A stretch of 64,000 bases of DNA, from NCBI RefSeq assembly GCF_002750975.1, contig NZ_PEJS01000001.1, forward strand, positions 3,100,001 to 3,164,000, read 5' to 3'. The translations under genes were made by a program, and so were the position numbers. The notes under the pieces are model-generated. The model did not search any database and was not told the origin of the DNA. It saw nothing but the letters and a program-made list of their open reading frames with translations. This document shows, piece after piece, positions 48,084 through 58,137 of the stretch. Position 1 is the first letter of the stretch. Every line of letters begins with the position of its first letter. Origin of the DNA: Stenotrophomonas indicatrix (lineage in GTDB: Bacteria > Pseudomonadota > Gammaproteobacteria > Xanthomonadales > Xanthomonadaceae).

Positions 48084-49802
48084 TCACTTCTTCAGGAAGT
48101 TGTCCACCAGCAGATGCTTCACGTCGTCGATGCGACCACTCAGTACCGCCTTGGCCGCATACAACGCCGTGCCTGCCACCTGCTTGGCCTCGATCTGCGG
48201 CGGCATCACCAGCTCCGCGCGACTGGTATGTACATCCAGCAGCGCCGGCCCACGCTGGGCCAGGAAATCCTGCACTGCTTCTTCCAGGTCCTCGCTGCGG
48301 GTCACCGTGCGGCCATGGAAGCCGATCACCTCGGCCAACCGGCCGAAATCCGGGTTCTTCAGGTCGGTGTAGTTGTCCAGCAGCCCTTCCACCTTCTGCT
48401 CCAGCTCGACGAAATTCAGCGAGCCGTTGTTGAACACCACCACCTTGATCGGAAGGTTCTCCTGCACCGCGGTCAGCAGGTCGCCCAGCAACATCGCCAA
48501 CCCACCATCGCCGGACAACGAAATCACCTGCCGCCCCGGGAAGGCCTTCTGCAGACCCAGCGCCTGCGGCATCGCGTTGGCCATCGTGCCGTGCAGCAGG
48601 CTGGTCAGCGTGCGGCGCCGGCCGTTCACCCGGATGTGCCGCAGCACCCACACCATCGGCGAGCCACCATCCGCGGTGAACAGCGCATCGTCGGTAGCGT
48701 ACTTCGACAGCAGCGCGGTCAGGTGCTGCGGATGGATCAGTTCGCCTTCGCCGGGTTGTTCCTCCTGCTCGCGCTTCTTCAGCGCCTTGTCGCGGTGCTC
48801 GATGCATTCGTCCAGGAAACTGCTGTCTTCGCGCGGGGGCAGCATCGGCAGCAGCGCGTCCAGCGTCGGTGCGATATCACCGACCACGCCCAGGTTCACC
48901 GGATGGCGGCGACCGAGGTGGCTGCCGTCGCGGTCGACCTGGATGATCGTGGCCTTGTCCGGATAGAACTGGCCCCAGGCGAAATCCGCGCCGAGCAGCA
49001 GCAGCGTGTCGCACTCCATCAACGTGTGGAACCCGGATTCGATGCCGAAGACTCCGGTCATGCCCATGTTGTACGGGTTGTCCGGTTCGACGAAATCCTT
49101 GGCGCGCGAGGTGTGCGCCACCGGTGCCTGCAGGCGCCGCGCCAGTTCCAGCAGCTGCGCATGTGCCCCCTGGCAACCGGCGCCGGCATAGATGCCGATG
49201 CGCTTGCCCTGGCCCAGCAGTTCGGCGATGTGCTGCAGCTCGGCATCGGAGGGGCGCAGCACCGGCTGGGTGTGATGCACCGAGAACGGCACATCGTGCT
49301 TCACTTCCGCTTCGCTGATGTCGGCCGGCAGGATCACCACCGCCACACCGCGGCGGCTGATCGCCGCCTGGCAGGCCAGCGCTACCACGCGCCTTGCCTG
49401 GGCCGGGCTGTGCACCTGTTCGCAGAACACGGTGCAGCTGCCGTACACCGCCTTGAAATCCACTTCCTGCGGGAACTCCATGCCCAGTTCGCTGGTGACC
49501 ACCTGGCTGGCGATAAGCACCATCGGCGCGCGGTTGCGGTTGCTCTCGAAGATGCCGTTGATGAAGTGCAGACCGCCAGGACCGCACGAACCCGCGCAGG
49601 CGGTCAGCTGGCCACTGATCAATGAATCGGCACCGGCCGCGAACGCCGCGACCTCTTCATGGCGGACATGCACCCACTCGATCTCACTGCGATGCAGTGC
49701 GTCGGTGACATGGTTCAGGGTGTCGCCGACGATGCCATAACAACGGCGGACGCCCGCCTGCTGCAGGGTATCGACGACGATCTCGGCAACGCGCTTGCTC
49801 AT
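48084..49802 (-). CDS. poxB: Pyruvate dehydrogenase (quinone) / thiamine-dependent oxidase PoxB
   Basis: 572 residues from the ATG at 49802 (MSKRVAEIVVDTLQQAGVRR). ThDP enzyme: HEEVAAFAAGADSLISG with the cofactor-activating Glu, GSCGPGGLHFINGIFE, a middle FAD-binding domain, and the GDGGLAMLLGDLLTAVQ...FNN motif for ThDP-Mg. The C-terminal end (KAVLSGRIDDVKHLLVDN) fits PoxB, which binds membranes there and passes electrons from pyruvate to ubiquinone, giving acetate and CO2. Confidence 0.93.
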   Translation of the reverse strand: MSKRVAEIVVDTLQQAGVRRCYGIVGDTLNHVTDALHRSEIEWVHVRHEEVAAFAAGADSLISGQLTACAGSCGPGGLHFINGIFESNRNRAPMVLIASQVVTSELGMEFPQEVDFKAVYGSCTVFCEQVHSPAQARRVVALACQAAISRRGVAVVILPADISEAEVKHDVPFSVHHTQPVLRPSDAELQHIAELLGQGKRIGIYAGAGCQGAHAQLLELARRLQAPVAHTSRAKDFVEPDNPYNMGMTGVFGIESGFHTLMECDTLLLLGADFAWGQFYPDKATIIQVDRDGSHLGRRHPVNLGVVGDIAPTLDALLPMLPPREDSSFLDECIEHRDKALKKREQEEQPGEGELIHPQHLTALLSKYATDDALFTADGGSPMVWVLRHIRVNGRRRTLTSLLHGTMANAMPQALGLQKAFPGRQVISLSGDGGLAMLLGDLLTAVQENLPIKVVVFNNGSLNFVELEQKVEGLLDNYTDLKNPDFGRLAEVIGFHGRTVTRSEDLEEAVQDFLAQRGPALLDVHTSRAELVMPPQIEAKQVAGTALYAAKAVLSGRIDDVKHLLVDNFLKK

Positions 49803-49911
49803 GGGACTACAGCCTTGCAAGGGGGAACCCCGAGGCTAGTCCCGGTGAAGTGATGCTCCCGTGGGCAAGAGGCCGATCACCTTGTCGTGCAAACTCCGGG
49901 CAGGGCTGCCG

Positions 49912-50772
49912 TCAATCGTTGACGTTGATCCACCCCGTCACCACGCCGCGCTTCGGGTTGCGGTAGCGCACCTGCAGCCAACCATCCTGCTCATCCAGCA
50001 TCTCCACGCGATCACCCTGCACCAGGTAGCGCTGCGTGCTGGACGCACCGGGATGATCGAACAGGAACAGGCGCGCAGGCAGCACGCTCGCCATCAGCCC
50101 CACCAGCGGCGCACCGCTTGCTGGTGCGCCGAGCCCGTCGCCGATGGCGCTTTCCAGCACCTTGCCGGAGGGATCGTAGGTGCGCCACACCGCCAGTGGC
50201 CCTTGGTTCTCGGTCTCTTCCCAGTGCAGCGCCCGGTTCAGCGTATCGCCCAACATCAACACGCTCTCACCGCGGTACAGATAGAGCTGCGGTCCGTTGA
50301 AGCGATACACGTCGGTGTACCACATCGGCCCGCTGCGGCAGCTGGCGGTCAGCGTGCGCGTGGCGGCGTCGGCGGTAAGGCCCATCAGGTCACCGCACTG
50401 GTCGTGTCCATGGGTCACCGCCTTCAGTGCGCGGAACTCACCGCTGCCCACGTCGAAGCGGTAGACCGCAACGGCCTCATTGACCATGCCCACCGCCGCG
50501 CGCGCAACCAGCTCGGGACGCCCGTCGAAATCGAGATCCTCTGCGCTCACGCGCGAATGTCCCTCGGCATCCGGCGCGCCAGGCAGGCGCTGCCGTTTAC
50601 CTGCCGGCTGCAGGAGCACGGCAAGCATGCCGTCCTCCTGTACCTCTACCGCCGCCTGCACGCCCGCTGCCGGCGAAAACCGCAGCGGGCCCCGGTCCTC
50701 GTCCTGCGCCTGTGCCGCCGGCGCCAACAGACCGGCCAGCATCACCGCCATCAGCACATCCCTGGGTGTCAT
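49912..50772 (-). CDS. Secreted protein with a C-terminal SH3-like domain
   Basis: 286 residues. The ATG at 50772 is chosen because AGGGA stands about 7 bases before it; an ATG six bases upstream is an alternative. Signal peptide (MLAGLLAPAAQAQ) to about residue 25. The mature part has DLDFDGRPELVARA, a beta-hairpin repeat similar to XAC2610-type periplasmic proteins, and the end LVQGDRVEMLDEQDGWLQVRY...GWINVND fits a bacterial SH3 domain. Function unknown; it could bind peptidoglycan. Confidence 0.7.
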   Translation of the reverse strand: MTPRDVLMAVMLAGLLAPAAQAQDEDRGPLRFSPAAGVQAAVEVQEDGMLAVLLQPAGKRQRLPGAPDAEGHSRVSAEDLDFDGRPELVARAAVGMVNEAVAVYRFDVGSGEFRALKAVTHGHDQCGDLMGLTADAATRTLTASCRSGPMWYTDVYRFNGPQLYLYRGESVLMLGDTLNRALHWEETENQGPLAVWRTYDPSGKVLESAIGDGLGAPASGAPLVGLMASVLPARLFLFDHPGASSTQRYLVQGDRVEMLDEQDGWLQVRYRNPKRGVVTGWINVND

Positions 50773-50808
50773 CGTCATTCCCTGCAGCGCCACAGTGGCG
50801 CGTCCAGG

Positions 50809-51285
50809 TCAGAACGATACGTCAACCGCCTGCCGCGACCACAGTACCGACTGGTGCCTGGTCTGCTGCTTCCACGCCAGACGGATCGCTTCGATGTCGG
50901 CGCGGCGCTGCGGGCTGTCCTCGTGCAGCACCACCAGCACCTTGGTGCGCAGGCGGTTCGGGGAGGCATCGCCACGGAACAGCCACTGGCCGTAGGCATC
51001 GAACACGGTCAGGCCGTCCGGGAAGCGCGGCGTCACTTCCTTGTCCAGGAACGCGCGCCACTGCGCGTCGCTGATGGTGTCGGCCTGCGGGCGGTCACCG
51101 GCGCCCTGCTCTTCGCCCACGCCGAAATAAAGCTCGCTGCGCACCCAGCCGTGGCCGCTGGACGGACGCGCGGCGTCGCCCTGCAGGTCGGCGGTGGTGG
51201 CATAGGCGCTGGGCGCCTTGGAGGACAGGCTGGCGCAGCCACTGGTGGCCAGCAGCACGGCGAAGACAAGGCCAAGGTGTTTCAT
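50809..51285 (-). CDS. DUF3574 lipoprotein
   Basis: 158 residues from the ATG at 51285 (MKHLGLVFAVLLATSGC), with lipidated Cys17. The mature domain has RSELYFGVGEEQGAG, AFLDKEVTPRFPDGLTVFDAYGQW and TKVLVVLHE, the DUF3574 pattern. No function is known. It lies 36 bases upstream of the SH3-type gene on the same strand, so the two probably form an operon. Confidence 0.85.
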   Translation of the reverse strand: MKHLGLVFAVLLATSGCASLSSKAPSAYATTADLQGDAARPSSGHGWVRSELYFGVGEEQGAGDRPQADTISDAQWRAFLDKEVTPRFPDGLTVFDAYGQWLFRGDASPNRLRTKVLVVLHEDSPQRRADIEAIRLAWKQQTRHQSVLWSRQAVDVSF

Positions 51286-51524
51286 CGGGAACAGCGCTCC
51301 GGGAAGGGGAAAAAGCACGACGAAGGGGCACGGAGGGTACACCTGCGCCTCGGTTGCGGCTGCAACCAATGCCCTCATGCGGGCAGGGCATGAAGTGATG
51401 CGATGGGAGCCGGGACTTGCATCGCACCGCCTCCTCACGCCAAGATAATATATCGCTTCATCCGGATGGATGTAAGTGAAACTATCTCCCCCCCCTTCCC
51501 CACGTCGTTGCTGCTGGAGTCCGC

Positions 51525-53957
51525 ATGTCCACCCGCCTGTCCGCGTCGCCGCTCGGCCTCGCCATCGCGCTCGCCCTGTCCCCCGCCCTGGCTTCGGCCC
51601 AGGACGCCGCCACCAACCTGGACACGGTGATCGTCACCGGCACCCGCGCCGCCGACCGCACCGTGCTTGAATCCACCTCGCCGGTGGACGTGCTGACCGC
51701 CGAGGACATCCGCAAGGCCGGCGTGGTCAATGGCGAGCTGGGCAGCGCCCTGCAGGCCCTGCTGCCCTCGTTCAACTTCCCCCGCCAGTCCAACTCCGGC
51801 GGCGCCGACCACGTGCGCGCCGCGCAGCTGCGCGGTCTGTCGCCGGACCAGGTGCTGGTGCTGGTCAACGGCAAACGCCGCCACCACACCGCGCTGGTCA
51901 ACACCGACAGCAAGATCGGCAAGGGCACCACGCCGGTCGACTTCAACGCAATTCCGGTCAGCGCCATCAAGCGCATCGAAGTACTGCGCGATGGCGCCGG
52001 TGCGCTGTACGGCTCTGACGCCGTGGCCGGCGTGATCAACGTGATCCTCGACAACGGCGGCGACGGCGGCGAGATCGAAGCCAGCTACGGCGCCAACCAC
52101 ACCGACCTCAAGCCGATCGGCCGCACCCTCACCGACGGCCAGACGGGCAACCTCAGTGCCAAGGTCGGCACCTCGCTGGGCGAAGACGGCGGCTTCCTGC
52201 GCGTCGGCCTGGAATACAAGAAGCGCAACGGCACCAACCGCGCCGGCTTCGACCAGATTCCGCCGTGGGACCAGACCGAGGCCAATCTTGCCCTGCAGGG
52301 CAAGCGCAACTACGTGCTCGGCGATGGCGCCAGCAAGGACATCAATCTGTGGCTGAACACCGAGATTCCGGTGGGCAAGACCGCGACGTTCTATGCGTTC
52401 GGTACCTTTAACCAGCGTGATACCGAAGGCGCGAACTACTTCCGCTATCCCGATGGCGATGCCAACTGGAAGGAGGTCTACCCCAATGGCTACCGGCCGA
52501 TCTCCGAAGGCGAGAACCGCGATGTGCAGGCGGTGGCCGGTATCCGTGGGCAGTGGGGTGAATGGAGTTATGACGGCAGCCTGGATTACGGCCAGAACGA
52601 CTTCACCTATCGTCTGCGCGATTCGCTGAATGCCTCGCTGGGCCCGACCAGCCCGACCCGCTTCAAGACCGCGGACTACGAGTACGCGCAGACCGTGGGC
52701 AACGTCGACCTGAGCCGCGTGTTCTCGCAGAGCGACAGCATCAGCCACACCCTGGGCCTGGGCGCCGAAGCCCGCCACGAGCGCTACCAGACCCGTCCAG
52801 GCGACCCGGCCAGCTACGCCGCCGGCCCGTACACCGATCGTCCGACCGGCTCGCAGGCAGGCGGTGGCCTGACTCCGCAGGACGCGGCAACCCTGTCACG
52901 CGATGTGGCCAGCGCCTACGCCAGCCTGTCCAGCCAGTTCGGCGAAAAATTCTCCACCGACCTGGCCGCGCGCTACGAGCACAGCGATGACTTCGGCGGC
53001 GAACTGACCGGCAAGCTCGGCCTGCGCTACGAGTTCACCCCGGCATTCGCCCTGCGCGGCGCGATCTCCAACAATTTCCGCGCACCGTCGCTGGCGCAGA
53101 TCGGCTACGAATCCACCTCCACCGGTTACAACGCCGGCGGTCAGCTGGTGCAGGGCCGCCTGCTCTCGGTCAACAACCCCATCGCCCGTGGCCTGGGGGC
53201 GCAGGACCTGAAGCCGGAGAAGTCGCTGAACACCTCGCTCGGCTTCACCAGCCGCATCGGCGAGCACTTCGACCTGTCGCTGGACTTCTTCCAGATCGAC
53301 ATCGACGACCGCATCGCACTGTCCGAGAGCATCACCGGCGATGCGCTGACCGATTACGTGGCCACCAACTACGGCGTCGGCGGCCTGCAGAGCGCCAGCT
53401 TCTTCGTCAACGCCGCCGACACGCGCACCCGCGGCGCCGAGCTGGTGAGCAACTGGCGGCAGTCGCTGGGCGATGGCCAGCTGCTGTTGACCGGCACCTA
53501 CGCCTACACCAAGACCACGCTGAAGAACGTGCTGGCCACACCGGCGCAGCTGCAGGCGCTGGACCCGGACTACGTGCTGTTCGGCATCGAAGAGACCAAT
53601 ACGCTGACCGACGCCACCCCGCGCACCCGTGGCAGTTTCTCAGCGGCTTGGAGCAACGACCGCTGGTCGCTGAGCAGCCGGGTGAACCGCTACGGCAGCG
53701 CGACCCGCGTATTCAACTTCGGTGATGGCTACATTCCCCGCCAGACCTACCAGGCCGAGTGGCAGCTGGATGCGGAAGTGGAATACCGCATCACCCCGCA
53801 GTGGAGCGTGGCCATCGGTGGGCAGAACCTGACCGACAACTACCCGGATCGCTCCAACGAGGACATCCACTACTTCGGCAACCTGCCCTACGACGTGCTG
53901 TCGCCGATAGGCAGCAACGGTGCGTACTACTACGGTCGCGTGCGCTACACGTTCTGA
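51525..53957 (+). CDS. TonB-dependent outer membrane receptor
   Basis: 810 residues: signal peptide (1-25), TonB box-like DTVIVTGTR, plug with LRGLSPDQVLVLVNGKRRHHT and VLRDGAGALYGSDAVAGVINVILDN, and a barrel ending in YYGRVRYTF. It is clearly paralogous to the receptor at 32 kb, over the whole length. A TATATC-like AT-rich segment and the short dyad CATCCGGATG lie just upstream and may be control sites. Substrate unknown. Confidence 0.92.
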   Translation: MSTRLSASPLGLAIALALSPALASAQDAATNLDTVIVTGTRAADRTVLESTSPVDVLTAEDIRKAGVVNGELGSALQALLPSFNFPRQSNSGGADHVRAAQLRGLSPDQVLVLVNGKRRHHTALVNTDSKIGKGTTPVDFNAIPVSAIKRIEVLRDGAGALYGSDAVAGVINVILDNGGDGGEIEASYGANHTDLKPIGRTLTDGQTGNLSAKVGTSLGEDGGFLRVGLEYKKRNGTNRAGFDQIPPWDQTEANLALQGKRNYVLGDGASKDINLWLNTEIPVGKTATFYAFGTFNQRDTEGANYFRYPDGDANWKEVYPNGYRPISEGENRDVQAVAGIRGQWGEWSYDGSLDYGQNDFTYRLRDSLNASLGPTSPTRFKTADYEYAQTVGNVDLSRVFSQSDSISHTLGLGAEARHERYQTRPGDPASYAAGPYTDRPTGSQAGGGLTPQDAATLSRDVASAYASLSSQFGEKFSTDLAARYEHSDDFGGELTGKLGLRYEFTPAFALRGAISNNFRAPSLAQIGYESTSTGYNAGGQLVQGRLLSVNNPIARGLGAQDLKPEKSLNTSLGFTSRIGEHFDLSLDFFQIDIDDRIALSESITGDALTDYVATNYGVGGLQSASFFVNAADTRTRGAELVSNWRQSLGDGQLLLTGTYAYTKTTLKNVLATPAQLQALDPDYVLFGIEETNTLTDATPRTRGSFSAAWSNDRWSLSSRVNRYGSATRVFNFGDGYIPRQTYQAEWQLDAEVEYRITPQWSVAIGGQNLTDNYPDRSNEDIHYFGNLPYDVLSPIGSNGAYYYGRVRYTF

Positions 53958-53970
53958 TTGCTGCGAACAA

Positions 53971-54076
53971 CGTGCCGACCAACGGTCGGCACCCACCGGG
54001 ACGCGATGGATCGCTGCGGGTGGGTGCGCCGGCACCCACCGGGTGGGTGCGGACCGTTGGTCCGCACCAGCCGTAG
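53971..54076. repeat. Cluster of SMAG-like palindromes before otsB
   Basis: Hairpins GTGCCGACCAACGGTCGGCAC (53972-53992), GGGTGGGTGCGCCGGCACCCACC (about 54018-54040) and GGTGCGGACCGTTGGTCCGCACC (about 54045-54068), ending in CCGTAG. They separate the receptor gene from the trehalose operon. Confidence 0.8.
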
Positions 54077-54111
54077 CCTGACCTCGACCCCGCGTACACG
54101 CCGCCGCTGGC

Positions 54112-54882
54112 ATGGTGGTCGCCATGGCTGAACCGCTCCCCCTGCGTCCGCCACCTCCATTGCTGGACGACGCCTGCGCGTTGTTCCTCGATGTGGATGG
54201 CACCCTGATCGAATTCGCTGCACGCCCCGACGCCGTGCAGCTTCTCCCCGATGTGCGTGAAGCCATCGGCCGCATCAGCGATCGGCTGGAAGGTGCCGTG
54301 GCACTGGTCAGTGGTCGCCCGCTTGAACAGCTGGACCAGTTGTTCGCGCCGCTCAAGCTTCCCGCTGCGGGCCTGCATGGCCACGAACTGCGTGCGCAGG
54401 ACGGGCACGTGATACGCGATGAGCATGGTGACGACACCGCCGACTGGCTGCATGCGCTTCATCAACAAGCCATGCGTTTCGCCCATGGCCACCCCGGCGT
54501 ACTGGTCGAGAACAAGGGCGTAGGCCTGGCCCTGCACTGGCGTGGCGCGCCGCATGCAGCCAACGATGTGCGCGCCTTCGCCGACCGCCACGTGCGCGGC
54601 CGTGCCAGCTATCGCCTGCAGCCGGGCGACCATGTCGTCGAATTCGTCCCGGTGGCTACCAACAAAGGCCGAGCCGTACGTCGGCTGATGCAGTACCTGC
54701 CGTTCCGTGGTCGTCTGCCGGTGTTCCTCGGCGATGACCTGACCGATGAATTCGGCTTCGATGCGGCCAATGGCCTGCATGGCTGGAGCGTGTTGATCGG
54801 CGAACGTGAACCCAGTGCAGCGGTGTTCGCGCTGCCCGACATACGCAGCGTGCACGCCTGGCTGCGTGAGAATGCGTATTGA
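54112..54882 (+). CDS. otsB: Trehalose-6-phosphate phosphatase
   Basis: 256 residues (start at 54112, or 54124). HAD-family: motif I LFLDVDGTLIEF with both Asp, motif II ALVSGRP, Lys in NKGRAVRRLM and motif IV GDDLTDEFGF. It removes the phosphate from trehalose-6-phosphate. It is first in an otsB-GH15-otsA operon, with the stop overlapping the following frame. Confidence 0.95.
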   Translation: MVVAMAEPLPLRPPPPLLDDACALFLDVDGTLIEFAARPDAVQLLPDVREAIGRISDRLEGAVALVSGRPLEQLDQLFAPLKLPAAGLHGHELRAQDGHVIRDEHGDDTADWLHALHQQAMRFAHGHPGVLVENKGVGLALHWRGAPHAANDVRAFADRHVRGRASYRLQPGDHVVEFVPVATNKGRAVRRLMQYLPFRGRLPVFLGDDLTDEFGFDAANGLHGWSVLIGEREPSAAVFALPDIRSVHAWLRENAY

Positions 54883-54908
54883 CCCCGGCCCCCACGGCCG
54901 CAACCGAG

Positions 54909-56702
54909 ATGTACCGCGTGATGACCCAACCCGATCTTGATCTGGGCGTGGTCGGCAACGGCAGCTTCGGCGCCCTGGTCGACAAACACGCCCGTGTTGT
55001 ATGGAGTTGCCTGCCGACCTTCGACGGCGACCCGACCTTCTGTGCCCTGCTCAGCCCCAACCAGCAGACCGGCGGCGACTTCGCCATCGAGCTGGAAGAC
55101 TTCGCCGGCAGCGAACAGGAATACCTCACCAATACCGCGATCCTGCGCACCGTGCTGCGCGATGCGCATGGCGGCGCGCTGGAAATCCTCGATTTCGCCC
55201 CGCGCTGGCGCCAGAACGATCGTTTCTACCGGCCGGTCAGCCTGATCCGCCAGGTGCGCCCGTTGTCCGGCAGCCCGCGCATCGTGATCCGTGCCCGCCC
55301 ACTGGCCGACTGGGGCGCGCGCGTGCCCGAGTCCACCTGGGGCAGCAACCACGTGCGCTGGATCCTGCCCGAGCACGTGCTGCGCCTGACCACCGACGTT
55401 CCTGTGCGCTTCGTGCGTGATGGCCTGCCGTTCGTGCTCAACCATCCCATCCACCTGATCCTGGGCGTGGATGAATCGCTCAACCGCTCCATCAGCGGCT
55501 ACGTGCAGGAAGCCTTCCAGCGCACCCGCGACTACTGGCGCGAATGGGTGCGGTACCTGTCCATCCCGCTGGAATGGCAGGACGCGGTGATCCGCAGTGC
55601 GATCACCCTCAAACTCTGCCAGTACGAGGACAGCGGCGCGATCATCGCAGCGATGACCACCTCGATTCCCGAAGCACCCGGCAGCGTGCGCAACTGGGAC
55701 TACCGCTACTGCTGGCTGCGCGATGCCGCCTTCGTGGTGCGCGCGTTGAACCGTCTGGGCGCCACCCGCACGATGGAGCAGTTCCTCGGCTACATCTTCA
55801 ACCTGGCCACCACCGACGGCACCCTGCAGCCGCTGTACGGCATCGGCTTCGAAGCCAAGCTGGACGAGGACGAAGTGCCCAGCCTGTCCGGCTACCGCGG
55901 CATGGGCCCGGTGCGGCGCGGCAACCTGGCCTGGGTACAGCGCCAGCACGATGTATACGGCAGCGTGGTGCTGGCCTCCACTCAGCTGTTCTTCGACCGT
56001 CGCCTGCAGGATCCGGGTGACAGCCACACCTTTGCCCGGCTCGAACCGCTGGGTGAACAGGCGTTCGCACTGCACGACGTGCCCGATGCCGGCCTGTGGG
56101 AATTCCGCGGCCGCACCGAAGTGCATACCTACACCAGCGCGATGTGCTGGGCCGCGTGCGATCGCCTGTGCAAGATCGCCGTGCGCCTGAAGCGTGATGA
56201 CCGTGCACAGTACTGGCGCGAGCGTGCCGATACCATCCACGCACGCATCATGGAGAAAGCCTGGAGCGAGGAGCTCGGCCACTTCACCGATACCTTCGAT
56301 GGCCATCGCCTGGATGCCTCGTTGCTGCTGCTGGCCGACATCGGCTTCATCGACGCCAACGACGCACGCTTCGTCGCCACCGTCGAGGCCATCGGCCGCG
56401 ACCTCAAGCACGGCAACGCGCTGTACCGTTACATCGCCCCGGATGATTTCGGCGAACCGGAAACCAGCTTTACCATCTGCACGTTCTGGTACATCGATGC
56501 GCTCGCTGCAATCGGCCGCATGGATGAGGCGCGCGACATGTTCGAATCACTGTTGCAGCAACGCAACCATCTGGGCCTGTTGTCGGAGGACCTTGCCTTC
56601 GACGGTGGTGAAGCCTGGGGCAACTTCCCGCAGACCTACTCGCATGTCGGCCTGATCACTGCGGCGATGCGCCTGTCGCGTTCCTGGCAGGAGGCCTCAT
56701 GA
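54909..56702 (+). CDS. Glycoside hydrolase family 15 protein, possible trehalase
   Basis: 597 residues from the ATG at 54909; starts at 54921 (ATG) or 54879 (TTG, overlapping the otsB stop) are possible. An N-terminal beta-domain (DLDLGVVGNGSFGALVDKHARVVW) precedes an (alpha/alpha)6 barrel with YRYCWLRDAAFVVRAL, the family's catalytic-side WxRD block, and GLLSEDLAFDGGEAWGNFPQTYSH, which should hold the catalytic glutamates. No signal peptide is seen, so it is cytoplasmic. GH15 includes bacterial trehalases and glucoamylases; position between otsB and otsA points to trehalose. Its stop overlaps otsA (ATGA). Confidence 0.85.
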   Translation: MYRVMTQPDLDLGVVGNGSFGALVDKHARVVWSCLPTFDGDPTFCALLSPNQQTGGDFAIELEDFAGSEQEYLTNTAILRTVLRDAHGGALEILDFAPRWRQNDRFYRPVSLIRQVRPLSGSPRIVIRARPLADWGARVPESTWGSNHVRWILPEHVLRLTTDVPVRFVRDGLPFVLNHPIHLILGVDESLNRSISGYVQEAFQRTRDYWREWVRYLSIPLEWQDAVIRSAITLKLCQYEDSGAIIAAMTTSIPEAPGSVRNWDYRYCWLRDAAFVVRALNRLGATRTMEQFLGYIFNLATTDGTLQPLYGIGFEAKLDEDEVPSLSGYRGMGPVRRGNLAWVQRQHDVYGSVVLASTQLFFDRRLQDPGDSHTFARLEPLGEQAFALHDVPDAGLWEFRGRTEVHTYTSAMCWAACDRLCKIAVRLKRDDRAQYWRERADTIHARIMEKAWSEELGHFTDTFDGHRLDASLLLLADIGFIDANDARFVATVEAIGRDLKHGNALYRYIAPDDFGEPETSFTICTFWYIDALAAIGRMDEARDMFESLLQQRNHLGLLSEDLAFDGGEAWGNFPQTYSHVGLITAAMRLSRSWQEAS

Positions 56703-58063
56703 GCCGTCTTGTCATCGTATCCAACCGCGTGGCTGTGCCCGGCGAGAACCGTGCCGGCGGCCTCGCCGTGGGCCTGCTGGCGGCACTGAAGGAACGCGGC
56801 GGATTGTGGTTCGGCTGGAGTGGCAAGAGCGTGCGCGAGGCCAGTGGCGCGCTGCACGAGCAGCGCGATGGTGACATCCAGTACGTCACCATGGACCTGG
56901 CCAAGCGCGATGTGGATGGCTACTACAACGGCTTCGCCAATCGCACGTTGTGGCCACTGCTGCACTTCCGCCTGGACCTGGTCGATTACGACCGCGGCAC
57001 CCGCGAGACCTACCACAGGGTCAATGCACTGTTCGCCGACAAGCTGGCCCCACTGCTGCGCGAAGACGACATCGTCTGGATCCACGACTATCACCTGATT
57101 CCGCTCGGCGCGATGCTGCGCGAGCGCGGCATCGGCTGCCGCATCGGCTTCTTCCTGCACATCCCGATGCCCTCGGCCGACCTGCTGCAGGCCATGCCCG
57201 ATCATCTGCGGCTGTTCTCGGCGCTGTATGCCTATGATCTGGTCGGCTTCCAGACCCAGCGCGATGCCGATCGCTTCCAGACCTACCTGCGCCTGTTCGG
57301 CGGTGGCCGGGTACTGGAAAACGGCAATCTCGAAGCACCCGGCGGACGTCACTTCCGTGCCGCGGCATTCCCCATCGGCATCGACACCGAGCTGATCGCC
57401 CGCCAGGCCAGCACCGCAGCCAGCAAGGCGGCCGTGAAGAACCTGCGCAGCAGCCTGCGCGACCGCCAGCTCGCCATCGGCGTGGATCGCCTGGACTATT
57501 CCAAGGGCCTGCCCGAACGGTTCCTCGGCTTCGAACGCTACCTGCAGCGCCATCCCGACCAGCGCGGCTCGCTCACCTACCTGCAGATCGCACCGGTCTC
57601 GCGCGGCGATGTCACCGAGTACCGGCAACTGCGCAGCCAGCTGGAGCAGATCGCCGGCCACATCAATGGTGGCCATGCCGAGCCGGATTGGACACCGCTG
57701 CGCTACGTCAACCAGAACTTCACCCACGCCACGCTGACCGGCTTCTATCGTGCCGCCGCTGTCGGTCTGGTCACCCCGTTGCGAGATGGCATGAACCTGG
57801 TCGCCAAGGAATACGTTGCCTCGCAGGATCCGGAAGATCCCGGCGTACTGGTGCTGTCCCTGCTGGCCGGCGCCGCCGATGAAATGAAGCAGGCGCTGCT
57901 GGTCAATCCGCATGATCTGGACGGCGTGGCCGATGCCATCGCCACTGCGGCGACGATGTCGCTGCACCGGCGCAAGGAGCGTTGGCACGCGATGATGGAA
58001 CACCTGCGCACCTACGACATCAACCACTGGCGCCGCAGCTACCTCGAAGTCCTGGAAGGTTGA
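56699..58063 (+). CDS. otsA: Trehalose-6-phosphate synthase
   Basis: 454 residues, GT20 family, with RLVIVSNRV at the N-terminus, [28 protein letters not shown] and [13 protein letters not shown], which together bind UDP-glucose and glucose-6-phosphate. It makes trehalose-6-phosphate. It overlaps the GH15 gene by four bases, so the three genes are translationally coupled. Confidence 0.97.
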   Translation: MSRLVIVSNRVAVPGENRAGGLAVGLLAALKERGGLWFGWSGKSVREASGALHEQRDGDIQYVTMDLAKRDVDGYYNGFANRTLWPLLHFRLDLVDYDRGTRETYHRVNALFADKLAPLLREDDIVWIHDYHLIPLGAMLRERGIGCRIGFFLHIPMPSADLLQAMPDHLRLFSALYAYDLVGFQTQRDADRFQTYLRLFGGGRVLENGNLEAPGGRHFRAAAFPIGIDTELIARQASTAASKAAVKNLRSSLRDRQLAIGVDRLDYSKGLPERFLGFERYLQRHPDQRGSLTYLQIAPVSRGDVTEYRQLRSQLEQIAGHINGGHAEPDWTPLRYVNQNFTHATLTGFYRAAAVGLVTPLRDGMNLVAKEYVASQDPEDPGVLVLSLLAGAADEMKQALLVNPHDLDGVADAIATAATMSLHRRKERWHAMMEHLRTYDINHWRRSYLEVLEG

Positions 58064-58069
58064 CCGCCC

Positions 58070-58135
58070 ACGCCGGGCATGGCCCGGCGCTACATTGATC
58101 CGGGCACAGGGTTGCGCCGGGCCACGCCCGGCGGC
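58070..58135. repeat. Pair of SMAG palindromes
   Basis: Reverse unit 58070-58093 and forward-like unit 58111-58135 (GCGCCGGGCCACGCCCGGCG) lie between the convergent otsA and DUF393 genes. Confidence 0.85.
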
Positions 58136-58137
58136 GC

